Source: Hyaloscypha bicolor E
Lineage: Eukaryota; Ascomycota; Leotiomycetes; Helotiales; Hyaloscyphaceae
DNA: 64,000 nucleotides
Direction of reading: 5' to 3'
Assembly: GCF_002865645.1 (NCBI RefSeq)
Contig: NW_020194560.1
Span: forward strand, 248,001-312,000
Part shown: positions 22,244-32,281 of the stretch, piece by piece
How positions within the stretch are numbered: the first letter of the stretch is position 1
Layout: each line of letters begins with the position of its first letter
Notes under the pieces: generated by a model
Database searches by the model: none
Seen by the model: only the letters and a program-made list of their open reading frames with translations
Told to the model about the DNA's origin: nothing
Position numbers and translations under genes: made by a program

Positions 22244-23091
22244 ATGGCGACTGACCAGATTCGACAAATTGATAGCTCTCCATCCCACGAAACCTCCACA
22301 TCTCCCTCAGAACCCCTCGCAAACTCCACAACCATGGCGCCCTCAATGTCCCTCCTCTCCGTGAACGCGATCCTAATCCTCAACTCGGACGACGGATCCC
22401 GCGTCTTCGCAAAATACTACAGCACACCGCACCACGCGACGAACACACAATCAAGTATGCCCCTCCTTTCCTCACCGTCCCTTCCCCTCTCTCCCCTCAC
22501 AACCCCTTGTATCCTTTACTAACAATCACCCCCAGACGCACCGACAGCACAAACCCCCTACCCAGACGTAAAATCCCAAAAAGCCTTCGAAAAAGGGCTC
22601 GTCGAGAAGACTGCCAAGCAAACCGCCGACATCATCCTCTACGACAACAGGATCGTGCTGTACAAGAGCGAGAGCGATGTCATGATGTACGTCGTCGGCG
22701 GCGTGGACGAGAATGAGATTATGCTGTACAATGTCATTTTGGCATTAAGAGACTCATTGCATTTGCTATTCAAGTACGCTCCCATCACCTCTAGGTGTGC
22801 CCACACCTCCTTGCTCCAAAATCAGTGCTGACCAAATGGTGGAATAGGCAGTCAGTCGATAAACGAACGATTATCGAGAACTATGATTTGGTCTCTCTGG
22901 CGATTGACGAGATTGTCGATGATGGGATAATTCTCGAGACGGACCCGACGATCATCGTGCAGAGGGTTAGCAAGGCGCCGACGCAGGATGTGACGCAGTT
23001 GAAGGGCATTGATTTGAGTGAGCAGGGCATGAACAACCTGGCGCAGTTCGGGAAGGCGAAGTTGGGGGATTGGTTGAGGCAGGGATTGTGA
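22244..23091 (+). CDS. RET3: Coatomer (COPI) zeta subunit
   Basis: Three exons (22244-22454, 22536-22773, 22848-23091) give 230 aa. The core reads SLLSVNAILILNSDDGSRVFAKYY, then IILYDNRIVLYKS...VVGGVDENEIMLYNVILALRDSLHLLF, and ENYDLVSLAIDEIVDDGIILETDP, the longin/sigma-adaptin-like fold of zeta-COP. The protein is part of the COPI coat for retrograde Golgi-to-ER transport in the cytosol. The first 30 residues (Ser/Thr-rich) may be untranslated if Met31 is the true start, but the frame is open from 22244. Convergent with SUA5. Likely essential. Confidence 0.95.
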
Positions 23092-23339
23092 TGGGTCTGA
23101 ATTCGGGGAGAAGAATGGAAGGCTAGGAATTACAATGGGAATATGGGAGGATTATGTTGTGGGTGTAAATGGAGAGGTGTGCTGCACTGAGAGCGAAGGG
23201 CATCCCGTATCAAAAGGTTCGGAGTAGACTTGGAGTTTAGGGCACAGCATTTCCAGGCGTGGAAAGCAGATCTGAATTTATTTGATTCAAAAGCAGATGC
23301 AAGACTCTCTATTTCTAAGACGTGGCGGTTTCTACTCTA

Positions 23340-24941
23340 TCACTGCTCAATGACGGTAGCTGCTTTGCGGAGTCTGTTCATGACTGCAGCAGCAATGTCC
23401 GCCTTATCTTCTATGCCTTCCACATAAATGATATCCACGCCCCGCTGATCCAATTCCCTGAGGGCAGAGAAGAGGCTATGTGCGATATCCGTGGTCTTAG
23501 AGCCCAGGGAGATCTCGATGAGGTCTGCGATATGCTCATCGCTATATTCTGGCTCGTAGTCGATGTCGGCGCCTTCGTTCTGATGTGGAGGCCTGTGTGG
23601 ATGTGCTGTATTCTCGGGTTTTGCCATCGGCGCGTCTTTCCACCAGTTGCTCGATCCCTGAGTGGCCTCGGGGAGTGCTCTTCCTTTCCAGAGTTCCCCT
23701 CCTCGCATGGCAAACGAGTTGGACGTCTCCAACTCCTCCCGGCGCCCAACATGCAGGCAGCCATCGTTGCCATTTCGACTCCACTTCGCAAGATGGAATC
23801 CTGCAAAAGGAAGCCAATGTTTCGTGGTCACGATCCCAACGTTGATTGGCCACTCGGAATTCTCGAGTCCAAGATAGGATATCTTTTCCTCCTTAGCTTT
23901 AACCAGTTTCCAAGCCTCGAGCGGGATGCCCCATTTCATTCCTCGTCCAGCCTGGGTATCTCGTTGAGAAGCAGCTTCGAAGAGGACAACCTTGGCTTTG
24001 GGACTATAGTGCTTGTATTTCATCCCAGGAGCTCTTGGTGTGTTTAATCCCAATTCGCTGTGGTCCTTATAGCCCTTCACAACACCAGACCAGCCCTCAC
24101 ATTCTCGGATACGATTGATACTGACACCACCCGGCCGAAGTACAACAGGTGGGTCACACAACCCGTCTACCACAGTGCTCTCAACCCCAACTTGACAAGC
24201 TCCACCATCCAGTATAATCTCAATCTTGCCTTCCAAATCATGCTTGACGTGTTCGGCTGTGGTGGGGGACGGCTTCGTGGAGGCATTTGCAGAGGGAGCA
24301 GCGAGTGGAACCCCAGCAAGGCGTATGAGTGATAGCGCCAGAGGAGAGTCTGTCATACGAGCACCGAAGGTGGGGAGTCCAGCAGTGACCTCTGGTGCCA
24401 ACTTGCTTGGTTGTGGATTTGGGAGCAGAATCGTTAGCGGCCCAGGCCAGAATTCCTTGATCAATGGCGTGTAAATGGCGGGTATCGGATCCGTAGACTC
24501 AACATTGCCGTTTACCTGCCCAGAGGGCTTCACCAAACTCCGGAGCATAGTGAGGTCGCAGACGTGAATGATGAGTGGATTGTCTGAGGGTCGACCCTTT
24601 GCCTTGTAGATCCCCTTCACAGCATCACTCCTTGTAGCATCTGCACCCAAGCCGTACACCGTTTCTGTAGGAAACCCAACTGGTATGTTGCTCTTTCGAA
24701 GATGTAGAGCAGCTTCTCGAAGGGGTTCGAGGCTAGATTGATCTCCAGGGAGCTCCCAAGTTTCCAATGTCTGTCGGTCTTTGAAATTTCCCAGGTCGTT
24801 GGTATTAACGGGAAGGATGCGAGTCCTCAGGAGATTGCCGTTGGTCTGACTCAACGCCATCTTGAAGAATTTCTGCAGTTGTCCTGCCAGATGTCCTGCT
24901 ACCCTTTGACGGGATTGATCAGCCAGTTCGAAGAAAAGCAA
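23340..24941 (-). CDS. SUA5: Threonylcarbamoyl-AMP synthase (Sua5/YrdC)
   Basis: 533-aa single-exon frame. The YrdC domain runs from about residue 74, with IPVGFPTETVYGLGADA and KGRPSDNPLIIHV; the Sua5 C-terminal domain follows after a linker and ends with SLFSALRELDQRGVDIIYVEGI. The enzyme makes threonylcarbamoyl-adenylate from Thr, bicarbonate and ATP, the first step of t6A37 tRNA modification, used in cytosol and mitochondria. Met28 (24858-24860) is an alternative start; the 27-residue extension is partly basic and could help mitochondrial import. QRI7, which uses the product inside mitochondria, lies at 55,611 in this window. Confidence 0.95.
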   Translation of the reverse strand: MLFFELADQSRQRVAGHLAGQLQKFFKMALSQTNGNLLRTRILPVNTNDLGNFKDRQTLETWELPGDQSSLEPLREAALHLRKSNIPVGFPTETVYGLGADATRSDAVKGIYKAKGRPSDNPLIIHVCDLTMLRSLVKPSGQVNGNVESTDPIPAIYTPLIKEFWPGPLTILLPNPQPSKLAPEVTAGLPTFGARMTDSPLALSLIRLAGVPLAAPSANASTKPSPTTAEHVKHDLEGKIEIILDGGACQVGVESTVVDGLCDPPVVLRPGGVSINRIRECEGWSGVVKGYKDHSELGLNTPRAPGMKYKHYSPKAKVVLFEAASQRDTQAGRGMKWGIPLEAWKLVKAKEEKISYLGLENSEWPINVGIVTTKHWLPFAGFHLAKWSRNGNDGCLHVGRREELETSNSFAMRGGELWKGRALPEATQGSSNWWKDAPMAKPENTAHPHRPPHQNEGADIDYEPEYSDEHIADLIEISLGSKTTDIAHSLFSALRELDQRGVDIIYVEGIEDKADIAAAVMNRLRKAATVIEQ

Positions 24942-26163
24942 CCCTCTATCGCGGTATCCTGCGACTTCTGCGTTTGAATGAACCGAGAAATGGTGTTTGG
25001 AACGCCTTTGACATTCTTATGCTTTCAAGATGAGAGTGTGGTTCCTTATTGCAACATTGATGGTGGTTGGTGGCCGATAGATAGTGGTTTTGTGTCCCTG
25101 AGATCTTTGTGATGCTGCGAGGTTGTGATGACTCAAGGGGGTACGAGTAAAGAAAGAAAGAAAAATTGACAGGGCTACGAATTTAGCGCGAGGCTGGCAC
25201 TCGCTTAGCTTCCAACCTCCACTGAACTTCATCTCTTCTTCGTCATCCTTGAAGTGCTAACAAAACCCCCTTTGAAAGTTGTACAATTCGAATCATTCCA
25301 TTCCAGATGAAGCCCCTCGATTTTGTGTTCATTGGATGCTATAACCTAGATACTCGCTCAGTGAAGGCGCCATTTTGGGGACAAGTGTGGTTTAGAACCC
25401 CTCACCTGCAGATAGACAAGGTGCCGTCTTCCGCCTCGATAGAGGATGAGTGCGAGTGCTTCCCTAAGTCTTTCATGTTCAATTAATTTCCTCTCTGTTG
25501 TTTGAAGGCCAACAAAGGAGCTAAACTACTCTCAAATCATTTGAAGAGCTGTGGTGTCAGTCGGCAGAAATTTAGTGGCAATCAACTGCTGTACCATCTG
25601 CAGGGAGTTAGGGGGTGGTGACTTGTTGTTTGCGTTCTGCTGGTACGATGCAGTCTGCATCAAGCAGAGAGACAAAATCGGGAAGTCTGTCTTATTCTTA
25701 CAGCCTCAAATCAGTAAGCAGTCGATATTTTACACTCTTCCAGCGGGAGTCTGTGACCGCTGACACTACGGGTGAGCCCGAAATTACAGCACAGTCTCCT
25801 CAGATTGCCGCATATTTGGTGCAATTGATCTGGCACGCGATGACACACTCTTCAATGCAATCTGGCTGTCATTACTCAAATCCCACCTCACGGGAGGTTT
25901 TCCGACTTCACGTCGGCCACCAACACATCTTTCGGCTACAGAAGTAAGTTTTCTTAGAATATGCAAGTTCAGGCGTCTGTTCGAAGTTTTGATAAGTGAT
26001 CTTGACATGGATAAAAAATATTGGTTATTTTCATTCGTTCTCGTGGTCCTCTTAATGGGCTCTCGCGCAAGTCCCTTTGCATCTTCAAATCCCACTCCTT
26101 TTCTCCATTCCTGTTTGTTCCTATATACTAGAGTACATTTCTCACCTACTATAACCTTAAGAG
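24942..26163. other. Intergenic, possible HET fragment
   Basis: 1.2 kb without a supported gene. A short plus-strand frame (25551-25763) contains WYDAVCIKQRDK, which faintly recalls the W-x-DAICINQ motif of HET domains, but no other HET motif accompanies it. Confidence 0.35.
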
Positions 26164-29043
26164 TCATGGTTCTGAATTGTAGAATAATCGCTGCTCCTCT
26201 AGCCAATCGTGGGTTTTTAGGGCGGCCCCACGATCGCCAATTTCATCCGCTGCTGTCATAACTGAAGTGCCCCAATCAAAATTAACATATTCTGTGTAGT
26301 CCTGATCAAAAGACGCAAGGGCATGGTCTTCCGGTAAATTCCCTTCATCATCTTCTATCTCAAGCAACGATCTATTGGTCTCCGCTAGAAAGCGCACTAC
26401 CTCAAATCGACCTTCTTCCAGACGGGTTGGGAGTTCATAAAAGCCAGCAGCAGCTAGGTGCAGGGCTGTCCGGCCATGTCTGTCTTGAGCTGATATATCT
26501 GAGCCAAGTTCCAGCAGCAATTTGACCATTTCGACGTCTCCGACCTCAGCAGCAACTAACAACGGAGTCTTCCCTTCAGTATCCGAGGTCGAAAGGGACA
26601 TCCCCCTCAAAAGGAGCTTGTAGACAAGATCGTACTGCTGTGAAGAAGCAGCCATGTGGATCTCCGATGTTTCCTTCTCAGTGGGGAGCGGGGGCTCATG
26701 GATATCATAAGCACCAGTTTCGAGAAGTATTTCAACGACACCATGTAGGTTACACATGATAGCACACACTAGTGGTGTTAGAGACTCTGTGTTCCTGTCT
26801 CTGCCCACCGCTCCTCGATCTAATAAGTATCCACAGATTATCTCTCTGTTTTTCTCGGAGATAATGGGGTACTGGATTTTGCCGTAACCCGCCGCATAGT
26901 GTAACGGAGAAGCTCTTTTGTTGTCTTTGATTTCTGCATCTGATCCATTATCTAATAATAACTCTGTCATCTCAAAGTTCTCCGTGACAACTGCCCAATG
27001 CAAGGGCGTGAAACCAACGGCATCTTGTAGCTTGACATCGGATTTCGCTGCAAGCAATAATGTCGCCACGTTGAGGTCGCCATTCTGCGAGGCATAATGC
27101 AGAGGTGTCTTTCCGTAATGTCGCTCTCTCGTGGGAATGAGATTGCGAAATGGTGGTTGCTGATCGAGGTTCTCAAAGCGAAAGTTAGGTGTTGCATAAA
27201 CATCTGCGCCATTTTTGAGTAAAAAGTCTACAATAGGGGTGCATCCAGACTCAGTTGCCTCCAGAAGAGCTTCAGACAGTAAGAGTTTGACCGATATCTT
27301 CTCTACGCTGGTGGGATGTAAGTGTGTTCGAGTGTAATATTCGACAAAGGGTAGGCAGCCGCTTCTAGAGGCAATGATGAACATGTGCTCGGGAGTTTGG
27401 ATCGTGTGAGACCTCCTGCTCATAGCTCGACATATCGACCATTTTGACTGGTCCTCTTTCATCGCTTTGATGCTTTCGTGGGTGTTTCGAATGCGCCGAT
27501 CAGATGCGACGAAGAAGAATTCCGGTGGCCAAGGCCAGCGCCAGCTCTTGTTTTCAGAAAAGCGTAGTAACTCGGCACATTGGACGGAATGTTGCGACCA
27601 GAAATCGCAGGCGTAGTGGCAAAGTGCATTCGCTTGGGGTTTGCGAATCTTGGTTTCATTCTTTAACTCGCTGTGAATGCCTTCCTTAATTTGAACACTG
27701 AACAATATCTTGCCATTGAACGAAACCCCAATAGGAAAGCATTCAAGCTTGACGTCTCTCATATCGTCTAGCTGAAGATTCCGAATGAGGGTCGTGAATA
27801 CTTGGAGATGACTTCGACTGGGGTTAACGTTTATGCAGTCCATCAGGATTGAGTGGCAGAGATGAACGGTTTGGTCTCCTTTGATGGTTTCCTCATATCG
27901 TAGAAAGGACGAGCAATGTCCTAAGTAAACATCTATCTCTCTCAGACTTTCTTCGTCAGGCAAGCTGGTCGCCTTTGGGTGTCTGAATAACCAGTGCGCT
28001 GTGGCAAGTTCCATGACTGTCAGTGGGCGGAATGCTGTGCTGACAAGCATTAAGATGTGCTCTACATCTGTGCGAAACTCTATATTAATATTCGCAAGCA
28101 GTTTGGCGTAGAGCTGGGCCATGCCCGAGGGTAGTTGAGCCACTAGCTTTTCGGCTTTCCAAGGTGGCTTTTTCTTCATTTCTTGCGTGGCAAGCGACAC
28201 CCAAAGGAACGTACTTTCGCAGCGCGAACTAAGTGCCTTTTCAATTCTTGCGACTCGAGCTTCGCTAAATCCAAGATTCACTAGATCCGCAACTTGCTTC
28301 TTAATGTAGAGTTGCACATCGTGGCCTGAAGTAGCCTTATTCAGCTCAAGCTGCAAGACAAAGGGCGTAAATTTCTGCTCTGTGTTTCCAGGCAGAGGCC
28401 TCGACGTTACGAGTAATTTGAGCTTTCGTCTAGAGTTTTCATTGCGGTGATGCGAGGCGTGCAACAGTTGATGAAGGAGATCCAGGAAAAGATCGCGGGA
28501 GCTTTTTTCACATTCATCGAGCCCGTCAAGGACGCAATAGAATGTATCATGCGAATCGTCATTAATCATAGCGGAGAAGATACGCCAGAGTGTTGTAAAG
28601 CTCTCGTCCGAGAAAGGCGGGAGGTCTGAGGATTTCCGCATCAAATAGTCGTCCATAATATGCACGAATAGTTGAGGTTGTTTTCGAAGAAGCTGGTAAA
28701 TGAGGGTCCGGAGCATCGCAGCGGCTGTGTTTTGACGTGTTCTGATATCCCAGAAGAAATATCCAACCGTTGTCTTTTCCTTTTCCTCAGACATATGTTC
28801 CAATTCCTTGGTCATGAACAAGGCGAGCATAGTTTTACCTTGACCAGGCGTCCCAGAAATCCAAAGCAAAGAGGAAGATGGGACTAGCCACTTTATATAC
28901 GAAACGTGACTCAGAAGCCATGTGCATGTTGACTCGACTCTCGTTTCTTTGTGATGTGCGAGCATCATCCGATAGTCGCCAGGGTTGACTGTGCAGAGAG
29001 AATTGAGGCAGTTCAGTTCCTCGCTGGAATATGAGGGCCGCAT
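26164..29043 (-). CDS. NACHT-ankyrin NLR-like protein
   Basis: 959 aa without introns. A short linker (SSEELNCLNSL...TCTWLL) of the kind that precedes fungal NACHT domains is followed by Walker A GTPGQGKT (64-71), Walker B FYCVLDGLDE (168-177), a sensor-like KLLVTSRP and winged-helix region. From about residue 590 to 930 there are eight or so ankyrin repeats (YGKTPLHYASQNG, VGFTPLHWAV, EGKTPLLVAAEVG, HGRTALHLAAAG). Such proteins are STAND ATPases that oligomerise on ligand binding and activate an N-terminal effector. This ORF has no effector of its own; the patatin ORF immediately upstream on the same strand is the obvious candidate. Start is the first Met; the frame is open four codons further upstream to a stop. 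Confidence 0.9.
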   Translation of the reverse strand: MRPSYSSEELNCLNSLCTVNPGDYRMMLAHHKETRVESTCTWLLSHVSYIKWLVPSSSLLWISGTPGQGKTMLALFMTKELEHMSEEKEKTTVGYFFWDIRTRQNTAAAMLRTLIYQLLRKQPQLFVHIMDDYLMRKSSDLPPFSDESFTTLWRIFSAMINDDSHDTFYCVLDGLDECEKSSRDLFLDLLHQLLHASHHRNENSRRKLKLLVTSRPLPGNTEQKFTPFVLQLELNKATSGHDVQLYIKKQVADLVNLGFSEARVARIEKALSSRCESTFLWVSLATQEMKKKPPWKAEKLVAQLPSGMAQLYAKLLANINIEFRTDVEHILMLVSTAFRPLTVMELATAHWLFRHPKATSLPDEESLREIDVYLGHCSSFLRYEETIKGDQTVHLCHSILMDCINVNPSRSHLQVFTTLIRNLQLDDMRDVKLECFPIGVSFNGKILFSVQIKEGIHSELKNETKIRKPQANALCHYACDFWSQHSVQCAELLRFSENKSWRWPWPPEFFFVASDRRIRNTHESIKAMKEDQSKWSICRAMSRRSHTIQTPEHMFIIASRSGCLPFVEYYTRTHLHPTSVEKISVKLLLSEALLEATESGCTPIVDFLLKNGADVYATPNFRFENLDQQPPFRNLIPTRERHYGKTPLHYASQNGDLNVATLLLAAKSDVKLQDAVGFTPLHWAVVTENFEMTELLLDNGSDAEIKDNKRASPLHYAAGYGKIQYPIISEKNREIICGYLLDRGAVGRDRNTESLTPLVCAIMCNLHGVVEILLETGAYDIHEPPLPTEKETSEIHMAASSQQYDLVYKLLLRGMSLSTSDTEGKTPLLVAAEVGDVEMVKLLLELGSDISAQDRHGRTALHLAAAGFYELPTRLEEGRFEVVRFLAETNRSLLEIEDDEGNLPEDHALASFDQDYTEYVNFDWGTSVMTAADEIGDRGAALKTHDWLEEQRLFYNSEP

Positions 29044-29212
29044 GGCTAGATTTTGGGTTTAAGTCAGTAATTTTTCTGAGATGGGTCATTATCCCGGGGC
29101 AATACACCGCAAGAAATAAGACTTGTGAGCTTCCCGGGGCAAAATCAATGGTTCTACCATAACAAACAACTGAGAAATACCCCAACAAAGTAATTTGGTG
29201 GTGAGGTGCCAT

Positions 29213-30322
29213 TTAATCCATATTCTCTTTTCCCAATAACGATTCCAAGAACACGATTATCTTCTGGATACACCGGTCACATTTTCGCCGAGTTTCTGCG
29301 AGGGTCATGTAAGATGCGGTCGCGGCCTCAACATCTCCTGTTGCATCCCACTCTTCAAGTCCGATATCTGCAAGCTTCTGATGTACTGTGAAGCGGAAGT
29401 ACAGGTCAGACCTTGCCATTGATTCGTGAGAATCTTCAAATGCGTTCGCAGCATCGTCTGACGCCGTCACTATCTCTCGAAGTGCTTTGATAATGGAAAT
29501 GATGTTGCCCTCAAACTTGGGACCTGGAGCGCTTCCAGTACCAATACTGATAACCAAAGCATCATTTATTCTGTTAGGCCATATTATGCTTGCTTCGAAA
29601 TGGACCATGCTTATTGGATTGTTGCTTTTGATGCCTCCGTCAATGTACTTAACTTTCTTTGAACCAATTTCGATTGGGTCGAAGAATGTTGTCGCAGCGG
29701 ACGTAGCTCGGCAAGCCTCCCATATTTTGCAGACTGGATATTGTGCATCGTAAATTTTTGTTTCGTAAGACCGCAGAGCATGAGCCTTGGAATCGCTGGC
29801 TTGAACTGTGCAAACGAAACTAGATATCTTAAGGTTAGCTAGGCCGCTACGAAGGCAAATACCTCGCAGGTGATGCGTATATACGTACACTTTACAAGCA
29901 GGATCATCGTCCTTGAGGGTGGCGTCTTCCGGTAGATGACCCCCTTTAGTGATGATCTCCTTGATGGCTGCTTCTAGCTCTTCTCCACTAAACTTTTCTC
30001 CAGCATCCCAAAAGTTCTTTATTCGATGTGGAATATCCACAGGATTATATTTCCGTTGAAATATACGTTTGCCTAAATCTAGATAGGCCTCTTCACACTG
30101 ATCCAGAGTCATCCGTAATCGGCCAATCATTACAGCAATTAGGCCCCCGGTGCTTGTCCCGCCAATCATGTCGAAAACCTCCCACGGTTGAAGTTTATCT
30201 CCCACTTGGCGATCTGCATTGATGCCTTTCATGATGTGCTTTAGAATTGAGATCGAAGACAGGCCTCGAATGCCGCCTCCGTCAAGAGACAGCAGGTGAA
30301 GCCGGCGTTGTGATGTCGCCAT
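29213..30322 (-). CDS. Patatin-like phospholipase (possible NLR effector domain)
   Basis: 369-aa frame. It has the oxyanion loop DGGGIRG (14-20), nucleophile elbow GGTSTGG (Ser57) and catalytic Asp in YIDGGIKSN (Asp228), all intact, so the Ser-Asp dyad of a patatin lipid acyl hydrolase is present. No signal peptide. The ORF stops 170 nt before the NACHT-ankyrin start. An alternative splice (donor GTATCC at 29271, acceptor at 29046, intron 226 nt) would remove the last 19 residues and join the two ORFs in phase into one protein of about 1,310 aa. In Neurospora, the patatin-NLR PLP-1 drives germling cell death; the architecture here is comparable, with ankyrin in place of TPR repeats. Confidence 0.9.
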   Translation of the reverse strand: MATSQRRLHLLSLDGGGIRGLSSISILKHIMKGINADRQVGDKLQPWEVFDMIGGTSTGGLIAVMIGRLRMTLDQCEEAYLDLGKRIFQRKYNPVDIPHRIKNFWDAGEKFSGEELEAAIKEIITKGGHLPEDATLKDDDPACKVYVYTHHLRGICLRSGLANLKISSFVCTVQASDSKAHALRSYETKIYDAQYPVCKIWEACRATSAATTFFDPIEIGSKKVKYIDGGIKSNNPISMVHFEASIIWPNRINDALVISIGTGSAPGPKFEGNIISIIKALREIVTASDDAANAFEDSHESMARSDLYFRFTVHQKLADIGLEEWDATGDVEAATASYMTLAETRRKCDRCIQKIIVFLESLLGKENMD

Positions 30323-32281
30323 TGTCGATTGTTCAATTTCTTCCTGGAAAGTGAGCTTCTTGTGGGGAAGATGGGGATTCTATCAGATGCCCACTTCTGA
30401 AGGTCTCGTTATTTGACGACCCTTTAGTACTGTGGCCTTCGACGTTGCGTGGAAGTAGCATATTCAGGTGGTTTTTGATAGAATCGAGGCTTTGGCCGTG
30501 AGTCGGCTTTTGCAGATTTCGCCTCGGTGAGGCTGACGCGAAACCCACCCAGGACTCTCAGGATCATGAGATTCTTTGTCGTTGATCAGCAAAATCTACA
30601 AGCAAACACCAGATCCCCTAGATCATTTATCAGTGTCAAGGTGTCTATTAAGCTTGCGCGAAACTTACACTGGAAGAGAGCAATGTCCTCTGTCAACCAT
30701 GTTGCTCACCCGCCTTCTTTTAGTCCTTGAACGAAAATATCCGCTCTCACGTGGTTCTTTTGGGAACGTGGCTTGTTGTTCTGGAGGCGCATCGCAGTCA
30801 TGTAACACACCTTACGAACAAGACACTGCCAACAATTCGACTCTCCCCGATTCCTCGATTATCACATTCCTCTTGGACTCCTTGCAAAACTGTTGATAGC
30901 CTTGGTTTGCGCTAAGGTGACTGTTCTATCCGCATCTACTCGTTGGAACTGAGTGTACGCTGGTACACTGTAGTTTATATACTGGAGTATATAGAGTGCT
31001 TACCCCGCGTGAGCTGAGAAATCAAGTCGTCAACCTCCAAAAATAGTTCAACACTATTGTCGAGAACTATGGAAGACACGCTGTTTTTCAGGTTGTTCTC
31101 GACCCAATGATCAATAGCAAACGATGCGGCTATGAGATCAAGCTTGATCACCCGGGGTCTATTTGATAAGGAACAATCAAATGCGAACTTAGAATCTGAT
31201 GGCGACAGTTACTAAAGCAATGCTAGTCGCACTCTAAATCAGCACGCACTTTTCGAGAAGAATCAAAATTATGTCAGCTAACAAGAGCTGTCTTTTCACC
31301 CTTACTCGCTCTCCTTTGCTACTATATTTTCTGGTGGGGGCAGACCAGTAGAGCTCTAAATTAGCAACGAAATAATTCTCGTTGCTGGAGTTCCAGCTCC
31401 CTAGTACTTCGTCTGCAATTGCAACTAAATGGCAATTTCAATATTGTGAGCGCCACACATTGTGTCAAATAATTTAATTAGTTATAATTATCGGCTGGTA
31501 ATTAAATTCAATTAGTTAAGAAATTAATAATCAAATCATAGTAAAGTACCTAATTAACTAGTCACGTGAGCTTATAAAAGAAGCAAAGAGTTAAGAAGCT
31601 ATATAAGACTTAAAATAAAGCTCAAATAAGATATTATATAACTTTAACTTAAAGAATATAAGAAGAAGAAATAATTACGTGAGTTAGAAAAAGACGAGAA
31701 AAAGAAAAGTTGTAAAGAAAGAATAAAAATTAATAAAAGGGCTTTTAAATATCTTTTTAAATAAAAGAAATACTTTTCTTTTATATATACCTCTTATAAA
31801 ATATATATTTAAATTAAGGTAATTAGCTTTTAGTTTTAAAAACCCAATTAAATTATATTTAGTTACCTTAATTATTTTTGATATGCTCGTAATATATGAG
31901 CTCGAATATAGCGAATACTTTAAAACAAATCAGCTAAACAATATCGTAATATTTAAATACTTTGCAAGTACTATAAGTCAAGATAATCTGCGAAGGTGAG
32001 AAGAAAGGCATGAAAAATTTGATCTTGTCATTATAATTTTACCTCAGTGAAGAGTCGGCTCTTTCATGGAAATCCTAGTGTGTCCCTTGATGGAAATCAA
32101 TCCCAGGTAAATCCTTGATCAACTAGCCTATTCACCAATGACCCGGTCCCCTGAACGAAATGTGTGATTTATGAATAGACTAACCAGTTCATAGAAGTCG
32201 ACTATACACTAGTTGCCCGGAACACATTTCATGCGCTTGGCATACTCAAATCCCAACCCATTTCTCTATCTCTCTCATTCC
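30323..32281. other. Intergenic with A+T-rich patch
   Basis: No supported gene over nearly 2 kb. The 31,440-31,990 stretch is strongly A+T-rich with many TA steps, like the RIP-like blocks, and probably marks an old repeat. The first few hundred bases are the promoter side of the patatin gene. Confidence 0.45.

Noticed and set aside
25551..25763. Possible HET-domain fragment (WYDAVCIKQRDK)
   Set aside because: Only one weak motif; no YxxLSYxWG-like start or ERxLSxR-like end nearby.
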